The notes under the pieces were generated by a model, which ran no database searches, was not told the DNA's origin, and worked only from the letters and a program-made list of their open reading frames with translations. Shown piece after piece: positions 1 through 8,169 of a stretch of 64,000 nucleotides of DNA (its first letter is position 1; every line of letters begins with the position of its first letter). A program made the translations under genes and the position numbers. This DNA is from Butyrivibrio sp. (lineage in GTDB: Bacteria; Bacillota; Clostridia; Lachnospirales; Lachnospiraceae). The stretch lies in contig JAFXTN010000008.1 in NCBI GenBank assembly GCA_017535785.1, forward strand, positions 279,063 through 343,062, in the 5' to 3' direction.

Positions 1-1
1 A

Positions 2-847
2 ATGGAGCAAGATGCTGATATGGTGTCATCCAGTTATTGGCAGGAAGGGGAGTATACTAATATATCCAAAGATGCCGTTGCCTCAGGTGTGTACGAGGGT
101 AATAGGATGAGTGAGCTTAGGGATCATGCAATCTTGGATATAGAAAAGCATGATAAAGGGCTGAGTGGTTCTCTTTGTACAAAACTGTTTAGGACATCAA
201 TACTGAGGGATGTTATGCCGCAGATTCCCTTAGATATCAAAGTCTCCGAGGATAAGGTGACATCGTTGACTTTTCTGCTGGAAAGTAGCAGGGTAGTTAT
301 ACTCGATGAGGCATATTACCATTACAGAATTAATCATGACTCGATGTTTCATGTAGATGATCCGGATTATTTGTTGAATTACAATACTGTTTATAAATAC
401 TTCAGAAGTCTGTACAGTCACAGGAATTTTACTGAAAAAATGCGGATACAGGCAGAGTTGTATATTGTACAATTTCTCATTAAAGGTATTAATACACAGT
501 TGGGATTCTCTTTCAGAAATTTGATGTGGATCGATCCCAATTGGATAGACGAACCAGGATTAGGTAAAAGGGTGGCAATATACGGACAGGGTGAACTCGC
601 AAGGACGTATGAGAGACATTTGAAAACAAACAGTGAAAAATGTTTTGCCGGCTATATTGATGATCATAGCAGTGCTATAGATGGTTATGATAGTGTTGTC
701 ATAGCTGTTAAGAATAAAGAAGTTGCAATGAAAGCAAAAGAAAAACTTACAGCAGAAGGCATTGATGATAAGAAGATATTCTGGTTTAAGCAGGATGAAA
801 TTTTCTGGAAGTATGTGGATGCAATGGGGTTAGGAAAGGAAAAATGA
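2..847 (+). CDS. GT2-type glycosyltransferase, C-terminal part (cut by window edge)
   Basis: The frame is open to the first base of the window, so the N-terminal GT-A half with the nucleotide-binding strand is missing and the Met at position 2 is probably internal. The visible part matches the C-terminal half of capsule-type GT2 enzymes: a KLFRTSIL segment, then P..I..SEDKV (the acidic catalytic region) and a YYHYRINHDSM stretch. From about residue 186 a Rossmann-like unit begins (KRVAIYGQGELA), resembling the small nucleotide-binding domain of PglD-like or epimerase-like proteins, so this may be a two-domain protein. Its stop is directly followed by the next start, which indicates an operon with the polyol-phosphate transferase. 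The donor sugar cannot be told. Base composition is AT-rich compared with genes after 3.8 kb. Confidence 0.72.
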   Translation: MEQDADMVSSSYWQEGEYTNISKDAVASGVYEGNRMSELRDHAILDIEKHDKGLSGSLCTKLFRTSILRDVMPQIPLDIKVSEDKVTSLTFLLESSRVVILDEAYYHYRINHDSMFHVDDPDYLLNYNTVYKYFRSLYSHRNFTEKMRIQAELYIVQFLIKGINTQLGFSFRNLMWIDPNWIDEPGLGKRVAIYGQGELARTYERHLKTNSEKCFAGYIDDHSSAIDGYDSVVIAVKNKEVAMKAKEKLTAEGIDDKKIFWFKQDEIFWKYVDAMGLGKEK

Positions 848-2071
848 ATGGGAGACTTCAAGTATGAAGAGGAGTACAGAGAAAAGTATAAGAATACGCC
901 ACTTGAGGACATCATGATTTTTCGTAGTGGACCTATGGCTTCCATAAATATAGAGGGGATGGATTTTGATGATAATGCGCGGGCTTTGTTTGAGTATGCA
1001 TTACAGATAAAAATTAATGAGAAATACAAGCTTGTATGGATTGTTAAGAATCCTGCGAAGTTGAATGAGATGTTCAAGGAATATAAAAATGTTCTATTCC
1101 TTTCATGGGATGATGCTGATTCAGACGATATAAGTAAAAGGGATACTTTCTTTTATCATTTATGTCTTGCGAAATATTTCTTTTTAACAGATTCGTATGG
1201 TATTGCTCTTGGATGTAGAAAAGATCAGATAAGGGTGATGCTTTGGCATGGATGCGGATTTAAGACAAGATTAGGGTTTTCGCCAAATGAAGATCATTAC
1301 GAATATATGATTGTTACAGGTGATGAGTATGCAAGGACATATGCTAAGGTATTTGGTTTACGTGATGATCAGATGCTCGTTACCGGATACCCTAAGGTTG
1401 ATTATATCTTTCATCCGGATGAGGATTGGATTAAGAAATTGGATGTAAAAAGAGGTGCTAAGTATATTTTCTGGATGCCTACTTTTAGAAACACTAATAA
1501 AACGGGATTGGAAAGACATAATCACACAAAGCCCAAAGGTGAGACGGGGCTTCCTGTTGTTGAAACGCTGAATGAAATGAGTAAGTTGAATGGATTGCTA
1601 GCTTCTCGTGATACGGTCATGATTGTAAAACTCCATCCATTTCAGGATAGATCTTTGATCTGTGATGTATCTGAATTTAGTAATATACAGCTCATAGAAA
1701 ACGAGAGCTTGTTGAAAGCAGACATACAGATTAATCAGATCCTCGGGTATGCCGATGCACTCATCAGTGACTATTCATCTGTAGCTGTTGATTATCTTGT
1801 AAAAGACAGACCGGTTGCATTTACGTTAGATGATATTGATAGCTATGAGAAAGAAAGAGGCTTTTTTTGGACTGATCTAAAGTCGCATCTCCCGGGAAAA
1901 GAAATATACGACTATGATGAATTTTATAGTTTTGTTGAAGATGTTCTTAATGGTCTTGATCCGGGAGTGGATAAGAGGCATTTGATTTGTGAAGAAATGC
2001 AGAAATTCAGTGATGATCGCAACAGTGAGAGAGTATTCAAAGCATTGGGAATTGAGAGGGAGATTACATGA
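848..2071 (+). CDS. CDP-glycerol glycerophosphotransferase-like protein (TagB/TagF family)
   Basis: A 407-residue protein of the family that transfers glycerol-phosphate or a related polyol-phosphate from a CDP donor to a lipid-linked acceptor on the cytoplasmic membrane face. Family hallmarks are visible: VMLWHGCGFKT near residue 130, KLHPFQD near 262, and the C-terminal ALISDYSSVAVDYL followed by a P...F..DD...Y stretch. The usual long N-terminal membrane or GT extension is absent, so this is the short form. The start abuts the upstream stop and the stop overlaps the next start (ATGA), so translation is coupled to a cytidylyltransferase fusion that could make its CDP-activated donor. Whether the substrate is CDP-glycerol or another CDP-polyol is open. 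Confidence 0.85.
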   Translation: MGDFKYEEEYREKYKNTPLEDIMIFRSGPMASINIEGMDFDDNARALFEYALQIKINEKYKLVWIVKNPAKLNEMFKEYKNVLFLSWDDADSDDISKRDTFFYHLCLAKYFFLTDSYGIALGCRKDQIRVMLWHGCGFKTRLGFSPNEDHYEYMIVTGDEYARTYAKVFGLRDDQMLVTGYPKVDYIFHPDEDWIKKLDVKRGAKYIFWMPTFRNTNKTGLERHNHTKPKGETGLPVVETLNEMSKLNGLLASRDTVMIVKLHPFQDRSLICDVSEFSNIQLIENESLLKADIQINQILGYADALISDYSSVAVDYLVKDRPVAFTLDDIDSYEKERGFFWTDLKSHLPGKEIYDYDEFYSFVEDVLNGLDPGVDKRHLICEEMQKFSDDRNSERVFKALGIEREIT

Positions 2072-3405
2072 AGACGGTTATTACCTATGGAACTTTTGAT
2101 CTTTTTCATGAAGGGCACTATAACATATTGAAAAGAGCTAAGGCTTTGGGAGATTATCTGATTGTGGGGGTGACGACTGAAGGATATGACAATTCCAGAG
2201 GTAAACTAAATATTGTCGAGCCTCTTATGGAAAGAATTGAGCACGTTAAAGAATGCGGTTTTGCTGATAAAGTAATAATCGAAGACCATATGGGACAGAA
2301 GATAGAGGATATTCAGAAATACCATGTGGACACGTTTGTGATTGGTTCGGATTGGCTTGGAAAATTTGATTATCTGAAGGAATATTGCGAAGTTATATAT
2401 CTGGAAAGAACAAAGGGTGTCTCAAGTACATTGAAGAGAAAAGAGGAATTTCAGCTTATTCGCTTTGGTGTAGTGGGAAGCGGAAGGATAGCAACCAGAT
2501 TTGTGCTGGAGGCAAGATACGTTAGTGGTGTACATGTGGAAGGGGTATATAATCCTCATATTGAAAGTGCAAAAAAGTTTGCGATAGATCATGAATTGGC
2601 TGTTTATGAGGATGACTATGACAGTTTTCTTGAAAAGATAAATGCAGTATATATCGCATCGCCCCATGGTACGCACTATGAATATGCAAAGAGGGCATTG
2701 GAAAGAGGCAGGAATGTACTCGTAGAAAAACCGATGGTTTTGAAAAAGCGAGACGCCGAAGAATTGTTTGCGCTTGCAAAGAAAAATGGATGTATATTGA
2801 TGGAGGCCATAAAGACAGCCTATGCTCCTGGGTTTGTGAGATTGATAGCATTAGCCAAAAGTGGTGTCATTGGTGAGATAAGAGATGTAGAAGCATGTTT
2901 CACAAAACTTACAGGGGATAATACAAGAGAACTGACAGATACTGAATATGGCGGAAGTTTTACGGAACTTGCCAGTTACACGATACTCCCTATAATAAAG
3001 CTTCTTGGAACGGATTATAAGAATATACGGTTTAAGTGTAATAATACACAGAATAATTTAGATGGTTATACAAAGGCATATTTTGAATATGAAGATGCGC
3101 AGGCAACTTCAAAAACTGGACTTAAGGTGAAATCAGAGGGGCAACTTATCATATCCGGGACATCCGGATATATAAAGGTTACAGCACCCTGGTGGAAAAC
3201 AACAGAGTTTGAGTTGTGCTATGAAGACACATCGCAAAACGAAAAGATATATAATCATTTCAAAGGGGACGGACTCAGGTATGAAATCAGTGATTTTGTC
3301 TCTAAAGTAAATAGATATGGAAACAATGATTTTAAGCTCACAAGGGAAGATTCTATTGCTATAGCAGAAATTATGGAAAGATTTTTAAAAGAGCATAGAA
3401 GTTAA
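2068..3405 (+). CDS. TagD-like cytidylyltransferase fused to Gfo/Idh/MocA oxidoreductase
   Basis: A two-domain protein of 445 residues. Residues 1-130 match glycerol-3-phosphate cytidylyltransferase (TagD/GCT): YGTFDLFHEGHYNIL carries the HxGH nucleotidyltransferase motif and RTKGVSST is the RTxGxST signature. Residues about 130-445 match the Gfo/Idh/MocA family: GVVGSGRIA is the GxGxxA dinucleotide-binding turn and VEKPMVLKK is the conserved EKP motif. It overlaps the TagB/TagF-like gene by 4 bases. Family knowledge: fusion of a reductase to a cytidylyltransferase occurs in CDP-ribitol synthesis (Bcs1-type), but with different domain families. Inference: the oxidoreductase makes or modifies the polyol phosphate, or a sugar of the same glycan, that the cytidylyltransferase activates. 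A merged reading frame by sequencing error is unlikely because no stop or weak start separates the two domains. Confidence 0.85.
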   Translation: MKTVITYGTFDLFHEGHYNILKRAKALGDYLIVGVTTEGYDNSRGKLNIVEPLMERIEHVKECGFADKVIIEDHMGQKIEDIQKYHVDTFVIGSDWLGKFDYLKEYCEVIYLERTKGVSSTLKRKEEFQLIRFGVVGSGRIATRFVLEARYVSGVHVEGVYNPHIESAKKFAIDHELAVYEDDYDSFLEKINAVYIASPHGTHYEYAKRALERGRNVLVEKPMVLKKRDAEELFALAKKNGCILMEAIKTAYAPGFVRLIALAKSGVIGEIRDVEACFTKLTGDNTRELTDTEYGGSFTELASYTILPIIKLLGTDYKNIRFKCNNTQNNLDGYTKAYFEYEDAQATSKTGLKVKSEGQLIISGTSGYIKVTAPWWKTTEFELCYEDTSQNEKIYNHFKGDGLRYEISDFVSKVNRYGNNDFKLTREDSIAIAEIMERFLKEHRS

Positions 3406-3462
3406 TGGTAATAGAGATGATCCGTGTGAATGGTATGCTGAGGTATTACGAGGATATGCGGA

Positions 3463-3705
3463 ATGAGATTCATTGATTTCTTTTTTGGAAAAAGCAGGAA
3501 AATTTCATCAGTTCCTTCATATGATTACGACCCGTCAAAAGAAAAGCCAATAATCCGAGCATCTATCTGCACCGACGAGCAGGTTGCGGGTTTTAAGGAT
3601 TTAGTAACGGGCGAGTTCCACGAGATAATGCTGATCCGCGACGAGAAGGATCTTGAGGATTTCAAGAAGGCGTGCGGGGTGGAGAAAGTGGAGAAGGAGT
3701 ACTGA
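3463..3705 (+). CDS. Small acidic protein of unknown function
   Basis: An 80-residue ORF with an ATG and an AGGA-containing site about nine bases upstream. The sequence is soluble-looking with a mixed basic N-terminus (residues 1-14) and an acidic C-terminus; it contains RASICTDEQVAGFKD and ends in a charged helix-like stretch. No signal peptide or membrane segment is seen. I do not recognise a characterised family. It sits alone between the AT-rich polyol-phosphate genes and the promoter of the UDP-sugar dehydratase gene, in a region of more ordinary base composition. It is likely real given its codon use and ribosome binding site, but no function is proposed. Confidence 0.55.
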   Translation: MRFIDFFFGKSRKISSVPSYDYDPSKEKPIIRASICTDEQVAGFKDLVTGEFHEIMLIRDEKDLEDFKKACGVEKVEKEY

Positions 3706-3757
3706 AGGGACAATCTGCTTAAGCGAAAGCTCTTTTGTATAAATCTTATACTTCTAG

Positions 3758-3786
3758 TTGCCAATCCCGCCTCTGATAAATATAAT
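3758..3786 (+). promoter_or_regulatory. Sigma-A-type promoter P1 of the UDP-sugar dehydratase gene
   Basis: TTGCCA at 3758-3763 and a perfect TATAAT at 3781-3786 are separated by 17 bases. It lies about 70 bases upstream of the dehydratase start. Confidence 0.7.
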
Positions 3787-3808
3787 ATATCGGTAAACTT
3801 ATTTTTTC

Positions 3809-3817
3809 TGATATAAT
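3809..3817 (+). promoter_or_regulatory. Second, extended -10 promoter P2 of the dehydratase gene
   Basis: TGATATAAT is an extended -10 element (TGnTATAAT). No good -35 is seen 17 bases upstream, as expected for extended -10 promoters. Together with P1 it gives tandem starts. Confidence 0.5.
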
Positions 3818-3856
3818 AGGTAGTGATTTCAGATTTGTATGGAGATAGAAGACAAG

Positions 3857-4867
3857 ATGCAGAATTCAATTTTGGATAACAAGACAATATTGGTAACGGG
3901 CGGTACAGGCTCTTTTGGACATTGCTTTACTGAGTATGTCCTTCAGCATTACAATCCCAAGAAGATCATCATCTACTCAAGGGATGAGTACAAGCAGTTC
4001 ACCATGGCCAATGAGAAGATATACAAAGAGAACGCAGACAAGATGCGTTTCTTTATCGGTGACGTAAGGGACGGCGCTAGATTTGAGCGTGCGTGTGAGA
4101 ATGTTGATTACATCATTCATGCGGCTGCACTTAAGCAGGTGCCTGCCTGTGAGTACAATCCCGATGAAGCTATCAAGACTAATATTACAGGAGCTCAGAA
4201 CGTTATCAACGCAGCGCTCAATACCGGAGTTAAGAGGGTTGTAGCTCTTTCAACGGATAAGGCGGTTAATCCGGTTAATCTTTATGGTGCGACCAAGATG
4301 GTTTCCGACAAGCTCTTTATTGCAGCCAATGCATATTCGGGAACCAAGGATGTTAACTTCTCGATCGTTCGTTACGGTAACGTAGCAGGCAGCAGAGGAT
4401 CTATCATTCCTTTCTTCAAGCAGCTTATTGAGAAGGGTGAGAAAGAGCTTCCTATTACGGATTATCGCATGACTCGTTTCTGGATCAGTCTTCCCGAGGG
4501 TGTTGAGCTAGTTCTTAAGGCACTTGCAGAGGCTAAGGGCGGTGAGACATTCATCAGTAAGATTCCTTCATTCCATATCAAGGATCTTGCGGAGGCTATG
4601 TGCCCCGGCATCAAGACTGTTGAGGTTGGTATCAGACCCGGTGAGAAGCTTGATGAGATCATGGTAACAACCGAGGATGCTCCTTTTACATATGAGTACG
4701 ACAAGCACTTCATCGTATATCCTCAGGTTACATTTAACGACAAGCAGGTTCCGGATCTTTCCGGCAAGAAAGTTGCCGACGGTTTCTACTACAGCTCAGG
4801 TAATAACACAGAGTGGATGAGCGTGGAAGAGATCAGAAGAAGACTTTCTGAAGCTGTAGATCATTGA
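3857..4867 (+). CDS. UDP-sugar 4,6-dehydratase of the PseB/CapD/FlaA1 type
   Basis: A short-chain dehydrogenase/reductase-type nucleotide-sugar enzyme. TILVTGGTGSFGHCF near the N-terminus is the NAD(P)-binding turn, STDKAVNPVNLYGATK carries the family's modified active-site region, and IVRYGNVAGSRGSIIPFF plus TDYRMTRFWI are signatures of the soluble UDP-GlcNAc 4,6-dehydratase (inverting) group. It has no transmembrane N-terminus, unlike the long CapD/PglF form. A longer frame opens at 3839, but the GGAG at 3841-3844 lies inside it and would serve as the ribosome binding site for the ATG at 3857, so I prefer that start. It is transcribed on its own: two promoters upstream, a terminator downstream. 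The product, a UDP-4-keto-6-deoxy-hexosamine, is inferred from the family; no aminotransferase partner is next to it. Confidence 0.87.
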   Translation: MQNSILDNKTILVTGGTGSFGHCFTEYVLQHYNPKKIIIYSRDEYKQFTMANEKIYKENADKMRFFIGDVRDGARFERACENVDYIIHAAALKQVPACEYNPDEAIKTNITGAQNVINAALNTGVKRVVALSTDKAVNPVNLYGATKMVSDKLFIAANAYSGTKDVNFSIVRYGNVAGSRGSIIPFFKQLIEKGEKELPITDYRMTRFWISLPEGVELVLKALAEAKGGETFISKIPSFHIKDLAEAMCPGIKTVEVGIRPGEKLDEIMVTTEDAPFTYEYDKHFIVYPQVTFNDKQVPDLSGKKVADGFYYSSGNNTEWMSVEEIRRRLSEAVDH

Positions 4868-4877
4868 GATTTAGCGT

Positions 4878-4905
4878 AATATCCCCATTAAGGGGATATT
4901 ATTTT
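4878..4905 (+). terminator. Rho-independent terminator after the dehydratase gene
   Basis: Nine-base arms AATATCCCC and GGGGATATT around a five-base loop, followed by an ATTTT tract. Confidence 0.75.
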
Positions 4906-5007
4906 GATAACAATAAACGATATTTCGTTAACTCCTTAAGACTTTCTTAAGATTAGCGGCAGAAATTCTTAATTTTCTTCCAAAGGCATTTATTTCCCCC
5001 AAAAAGG

Positions 5008-5016
5008 TGATACAAT
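5008..5016 (+). promoter_or_regulatory. Extended -10 promoter of the SGNH lipoprotein gene
   Basis: TGATACAAT (TGn plus TACAAT) lies about 65 bases upstream of the start; only a weak TTTATT is seen at the -35 position. Confidence 0.45.
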
Positions 5017-5082
5017 GATTTTGGTGTACAGCAAAAGACGGGAAGGAACACAGCTTACACAGCTATAAGAGGAGAAAAAGGA

Positions 5083-6282
5083 ATGAAAAATATATACACA
5101 AAAGCATTTTCGATCATGCTTTCAATTTCAATGGTTCTTACCGCATGTTCAGCTCCGGGGAAGGGAACTGATACAGCGGAAGAATATGTTAACGAAGATA
5201 TCTTAGCAAAGGGAGAGCAGACAGATGAGGCAGCTCAAGACGGTTCTATCGTAGTTGCCGAGAATCTTGTACAGCCTACTTTGGAGCAGGCAGCAGCTTC
5301 TTCATCATCTTCTACTATTGTTAATGAAGAACCTAAGGAGGAAGCCCCTGCAGAGGAGAAGGCTCCTGACAGATGCTATATGGTATTCATCGGTGATAGC
5401 CAGATGGAGAATGGATTAAGTGAGAGAACGGACATTGCGCACTTGGTTGCTGAGAGAGTTCCTCATGCCAAGGTTTATAATCTTGGAATCGGCGGAACTA
5501 CTGCTTGTGTTGAGATGTCTACTTCAGACACTAATCTGGACAACTGGGATTCACCTTCATTTAACGGAATCTGCTACGGTCTTGCAGGCAAGATCGATGT
5601 AGACGGCGTATTTGCCAACCGTGAAGACGTAAGACATGCTATAAAAGAAATTAATCCCGCTACAGTTGATTATTATTTTATAGAATATGGTGCCAACGAT
5701 TTCTTCCAGAAGATGCCGCTTGATAATACTCAGCATGACGGCAATGATCTTCACACATACTATGGCGGACTTGAGAGAGGTATTGCTACCCTTAAGGAGA
5801 TCAGTCCCCAGGCTAAGATTATCGTTATGACACCTTTCTACGGAATTTATACAGACGGTAACGGTAAGTATCTCGGTGACTCTTACATCGTAAGTAACGG
5901 GGTGGATACACTTGCCAATTACGCTAGAAAGGCACTTAATGTTGCAGATGATATGAAGGTTATCGATTTCGATTGTATGAACGATAAGCGTTTTGATCTT
6001 TACCTTGATACTGCAGATGAGTACCTTATGGACGGAACCCATCTTACACTCAAGGGAAGACAGGTGGTTGCAAGACTTCTTGCACATATTCCGAATTTCT
6101 ATGAAGAAAATGAACCTTATGAGTATTTGGAACAAGATTATATTAAGATAGCAGATTTTGATCCCGAAGAATACTTCATGGTGCCCAATTCCGAGCTTAA
6201 GGAAGAGAATTTCAACAAACTGATTCGAGAGGGTGCATTCCCTCTGGCTCGTGAGCATGGCGCAGCAGACGATGATGACTAA
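5083..6282 (+). CDS. Lipoprotein with SGNH/GDSL-family esterase domain
   Basis: A 399-residue secreted lipoprotein. The N-terminus has a Lys-containing start, a hydrophobic core and the lipobox LTAC with Cys at about residue 22. A Ser/Glu/Ala-rich linker runs to about residue 95. The SGNH domain follows: FIGDSQMENG (block I, catalytic Ser), LGIGGTT (block II Gly), EYGANDFF (block III with Asn) and DGTHLTLKG (block V Asp and His). All catalytic residues are present, so an active esterase or acetyl transferase acting outside the membrane is likely. It is monocistronic, with its own promoter and a terminator after it. Given the acyltransferase-rich island beyond 9 kb, a role in removing or moving acyl groups on envelope glycans is plausible, but that is inference. 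The start is supported by AGAGGAG upstream. Confidence 0.82.
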   Translation: MKNIYTKAFSIMLSISMVLTACSAPGKGTDTAEEYVNEDILAKGEQTDEAAQDGSIVVAENLVQPTLEQAAASSSSSTIVNEEPKEEAPAEEKAPDRCYMVFIGDSQMENGLSERTDIAHLVAERVPHAKVYNLGIGGTTACVEMSTSDTNLDNWDSPSFNGICYGLAGKIDVDGVFANREDVRHAIKEINPATVDYYFIEYGANDFFQKMPLDNTQHDGNDLHTYYGGLERGIATLKEISPQAKIIVMTPFYGIYTDGNGKYLGDSYIVSNGVDTLANYARKALNVADDMKVIDFDCMNDKRFDLYLDTADEYLMDGTHLTLKGRQVVARLLAHIPNFYEENEPYEYLEQDYIKIADFDPEEYFMVPNSELKEENFNKLIREGAFPLAREHGAADDDD

Positions 6283-6283
6283 G

Positions 6284-6314
6284 TTTACGCACGGATTTCG
6301 CATCCATGCGTAAA
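6284..6314 (+). repeat. Stem-loop just after the SGNH lipoprotein gene
   Basis: TTTACGCA and TGCGTAAA flank an inner GGAT/ATCC stem with one mismatch. There is no T-tract, so it may protect or process the mRNA rather than terminate; the real terminator follows at 6340. Confidence 0.5.
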
Positions 6315-6339
6315 TCCTTCAACAAAATAACCTAAGGAA

Positions 6340-6374
6340 AGCCCACAGATACCCTCAAACGTCTGTGGGCTTTT
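6340..6374 (+). terminator. Rho-independent terminator
   Basis: Ten-base arms AGCCCACAGA and TCTGTGGGCT around a 12-base loop, followed by TTT. Confidence 0.8.
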
Positions 6375-6406
6375 CGCCGGGTAAAATCAAGGTGTTTTTC
6401 TGATTC

Positions 6407-6435
6407 TTGAAGAAATCAAGCGGTTAGAGTATACT
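6407..6435 (+). promoter_or_regulatory. Sigma-A-type promoter of the flavoprotein gene
   Basis: TTGAAG at 6407-6412 and TATACT at 6430-6435 with a 17-base spacer. Confidence 0.65.
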
Positions 6436-6451
6436 ACTAATATTAGTGGTA
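6432..6451. promoter_or_regulatory. Palindrome at the expected transcription start (operator candidate)
   Basis: ACTAATATTAGT at 6436-6447 is a perfect 12-base palindrome, and the symmetry extends to 20 bases with one mismatched pair. It overlaps the -10 edge and the expected +1 of the promoter, a typical place for a repressor site. No regulator gene is nearby. Confidence 0.45.
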
Positions 6452-6506
6452 CTATGCCCTAAGGGCGACCGCTTATTTTAAACTATAGAAGTTGAGGGTA
6501 AACAAT

Positions 6507-8090
6507 ATGAAAAAGGCTCTTATAATTGGTGCAGGTCCTGCGGGACTTACAGCTGCTTACGAGCTTTTGACTAAGTCAAAAGATTATCAGGTAGTGATCT
6601 TCGAGGAGACCGACCAGTTTGGAGGAATATCCAGAACCGTAGAATACAAGGGTAACCGCATGGATATGGGCGGTCACAGATTTTTCACCAAGGTTCCCGA
6701 AGTTAACGAGTGGTGGGACAAGATGCTTCCCAAGCAGGGAAAGCCTACTTATGACGATATAGTTTTGGACAGAAAGATGCAGATGGCTGAGGGTGGCCCG
6801 GATCCTGAGAAGACGGACAGGGTTATGCTCAGGAGGAACAGAGTATCCAGAATCTTTTTTGACCGTAAGTTCTATGACTATCCTATTTCTTTGAAGGCTG
6901 AGACTTTCAAGAATATGGGACTTATAAAGACAATTGAGTGTGGATTCTCATACATCGGCGCAATGCTCTTTAAGCGCAAGGAGAATTCACTTGAAGATTT
7001 CTATATTAACCGTTTCGGCAAGAAGCTTTATTCTATGTTCTTTGAGTATTACACAGAGAACCTCTGGGGCAGACATCCTTCCGATATTGATCCTTCATGG
7101 GGCGCACAGCGAGTTAAGGGCGTTTCCATAATGGCGGTTCTTAAGAATGCTTTCCGCAAGCTTTCCGGAAAGACGGGCGGTAAGGTTGAGACATCTCTTA
7201 TCGAGGAGTTCAGCTATCCCAAGCTCGGCCCCGGTCAGCTCTGGGAGGTAACAGCCGATGAGATCAAGAGGCTTGGCGGTACCATCATCATGAACGCCAA
7301 GGTTACAGGTATCAAGAAGGACGGCAACCATATCAAGGGTGTTTCTTATATGATGGATGGTAAAGAGGTTGAGATCGACGGAGATATAGTTATCAGCTCA
7401 ATGCCGATCAAGGATCTCGTTGCAGGAATGAATGACGTTCCCGCTGATCCCGCAAGGATCGCGGCAGGACTTCCTTATCGTGATTACATGACTCTCGGCG
7501 TACTTGTTCCCAAGCTTAATCTTGAGAATAAGACCAATATCAAGACTATCGGCAATATCGTACCGGATAACTGGGTTTACGTTCAGGACAGAACGGTTAA
7601 GATGGGAAGATTCCAGATTTACAACAACTGGTCTCCTTATCTTGTTAAAGACCTTGAGAACACAGTATGGGTCGGACTTGAGTATTTCTGTTTTGAAGGC
7701 GATAACATGTGGAACATGACTGAGGATGAATTCGCTAAGATGGCTATCGATGAGATGGTGACACTTAACCTTATTAGCAGCGCCGACGAGGTTATGGACT
7801 ATCACATGGAAAGAGTTAAGAAGGCATATCCTGCTTACTTCGATACCTATGAAGAGATGGATAAACTTATCGAGTATCTCGATACGATCGACAATCTCTA
7901 CTGTGTAGGTAGAAACGGTCAGCATAGATACAACAATATCGACCATTCAATGTGCACTTCATTCGAGGTTGTAAAGAATATCATAAATGGCGAGACAGAT
8001 CGCAGCAATATCTGGAACGTCAATACCGAGAAGGAATACCATGAAACTGATGCGGCAGAGAACGCAGAAGAAGAGGTTGAAGTAGACTAA
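6507..8090 (+). CDS. FAD-dependent oxidoreductase, UDP-galactopyranose-mutase-like
   Basis: A flavoprotein of about 527 residues. The N-terminal [18 protein letters not shown] is the FAD-binding GxGxxG segment, followed by an [12 protein letters not shown] stretch, the usual second FAD contact in amine-oxidase and mutase relatives. The C-terminal [17 protein letters not shown] is the conserved closing FAD site of UDP-galactopyranose-mutase-like proteins. It is longer than classical Glf (about 380 residues), so it belongs to the longer uncharacterised branch often found beside GtrB-like glycosyltransferases, as here. An in-frame TTG exists at 6492, but AGGG at 6495-6498 lies eight bases before the ATG at 6507, which I take as the start. 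The tail is acidic. Whether it is a mutase or another sugar redox enzyme is open. Confidence 0.8.
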   Translation: MKKALIIGAGPAGLTAAYELLTKSKDYQVVIFEETDQFGGISRTVEYKGNRMDMGGHRFFTKVPEVNEWWDKMLPKQGKPTYDDIVLDRKMQMAEGGPDPEKTDRVMLRRNRVSRIFFDRKFYDYPISLKAETFKNMGLIKTIECGFSYIGAMLFKRKENSLEDFYINRFGKKLYSMFFEYYTENLWGRHPSDIDPSWGAQRVKGVSIMAVLKNAFRKLSGKTGGKVETSLIEEFSYPKLGPGQLWEVTADEIKRLGGTIIMNAKVTGIKKDGNHIKGVSYMMDGKEVEIDGDIVISSMPIKDLVAGMNDVPADPARIAAGLPYRDYMTLGVLVPKLNLENKTNIKTIGNIVPDNWVYVQDRTVKMGRFQIYNNWSPYLVKDLENTVWVGLEYFCFEGDNMWNMTEDEFAKMAIDEMVTLNLISSADEVMDYHMERVKKAYPAYFDTYEEMDKLIEYLDTIDNLYCVGRNGQHRYNNIDHSMCTSFEVVKNIINGETDRSNIWNVNTEKEYHETDAAENAEEEVEVD

Positions 8091-8096
8091 ATATAC

Positions 8097-8134
8097 AATG
8101 CGGTGCTTATACAGACATGGCACCGCATTTTTTT
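8097..8134 (+). terminator. Rho-independent terminator after the flavoprotein gene
   Basis: Arms AATGCGGTGC and GCACCGCATT (10 bp) around 13 bases, followed by a run of T. It may be leaky, because no clear promoter lies before the next gene 36 bases later. Confidence 0.75.
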
Positions 8135-8169
8135 AAGTAATACCGGACTCGGTTTTTAGGAGTTATTTT

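Noticed and set aside
3525-3887. Minus-strand gene opposite the small acidic protein
   Set aside because: No ribosome binding site, it crosses two clear plus-strand promoters, and its codon use is poor.
5557-6303. Minus-strand 248-residue frame opposite the SGNH lipoprotein
   Set aside because: It is a shadow frame rich in Cys, Ile and His with no family features; the plus-strand protein has full motifs.
6284-6314. Terminator of the SGNH lipoprotein gene
   Set aside because: A good hairpin but no T-tract; the hairpin at 6340-6374 fits better.
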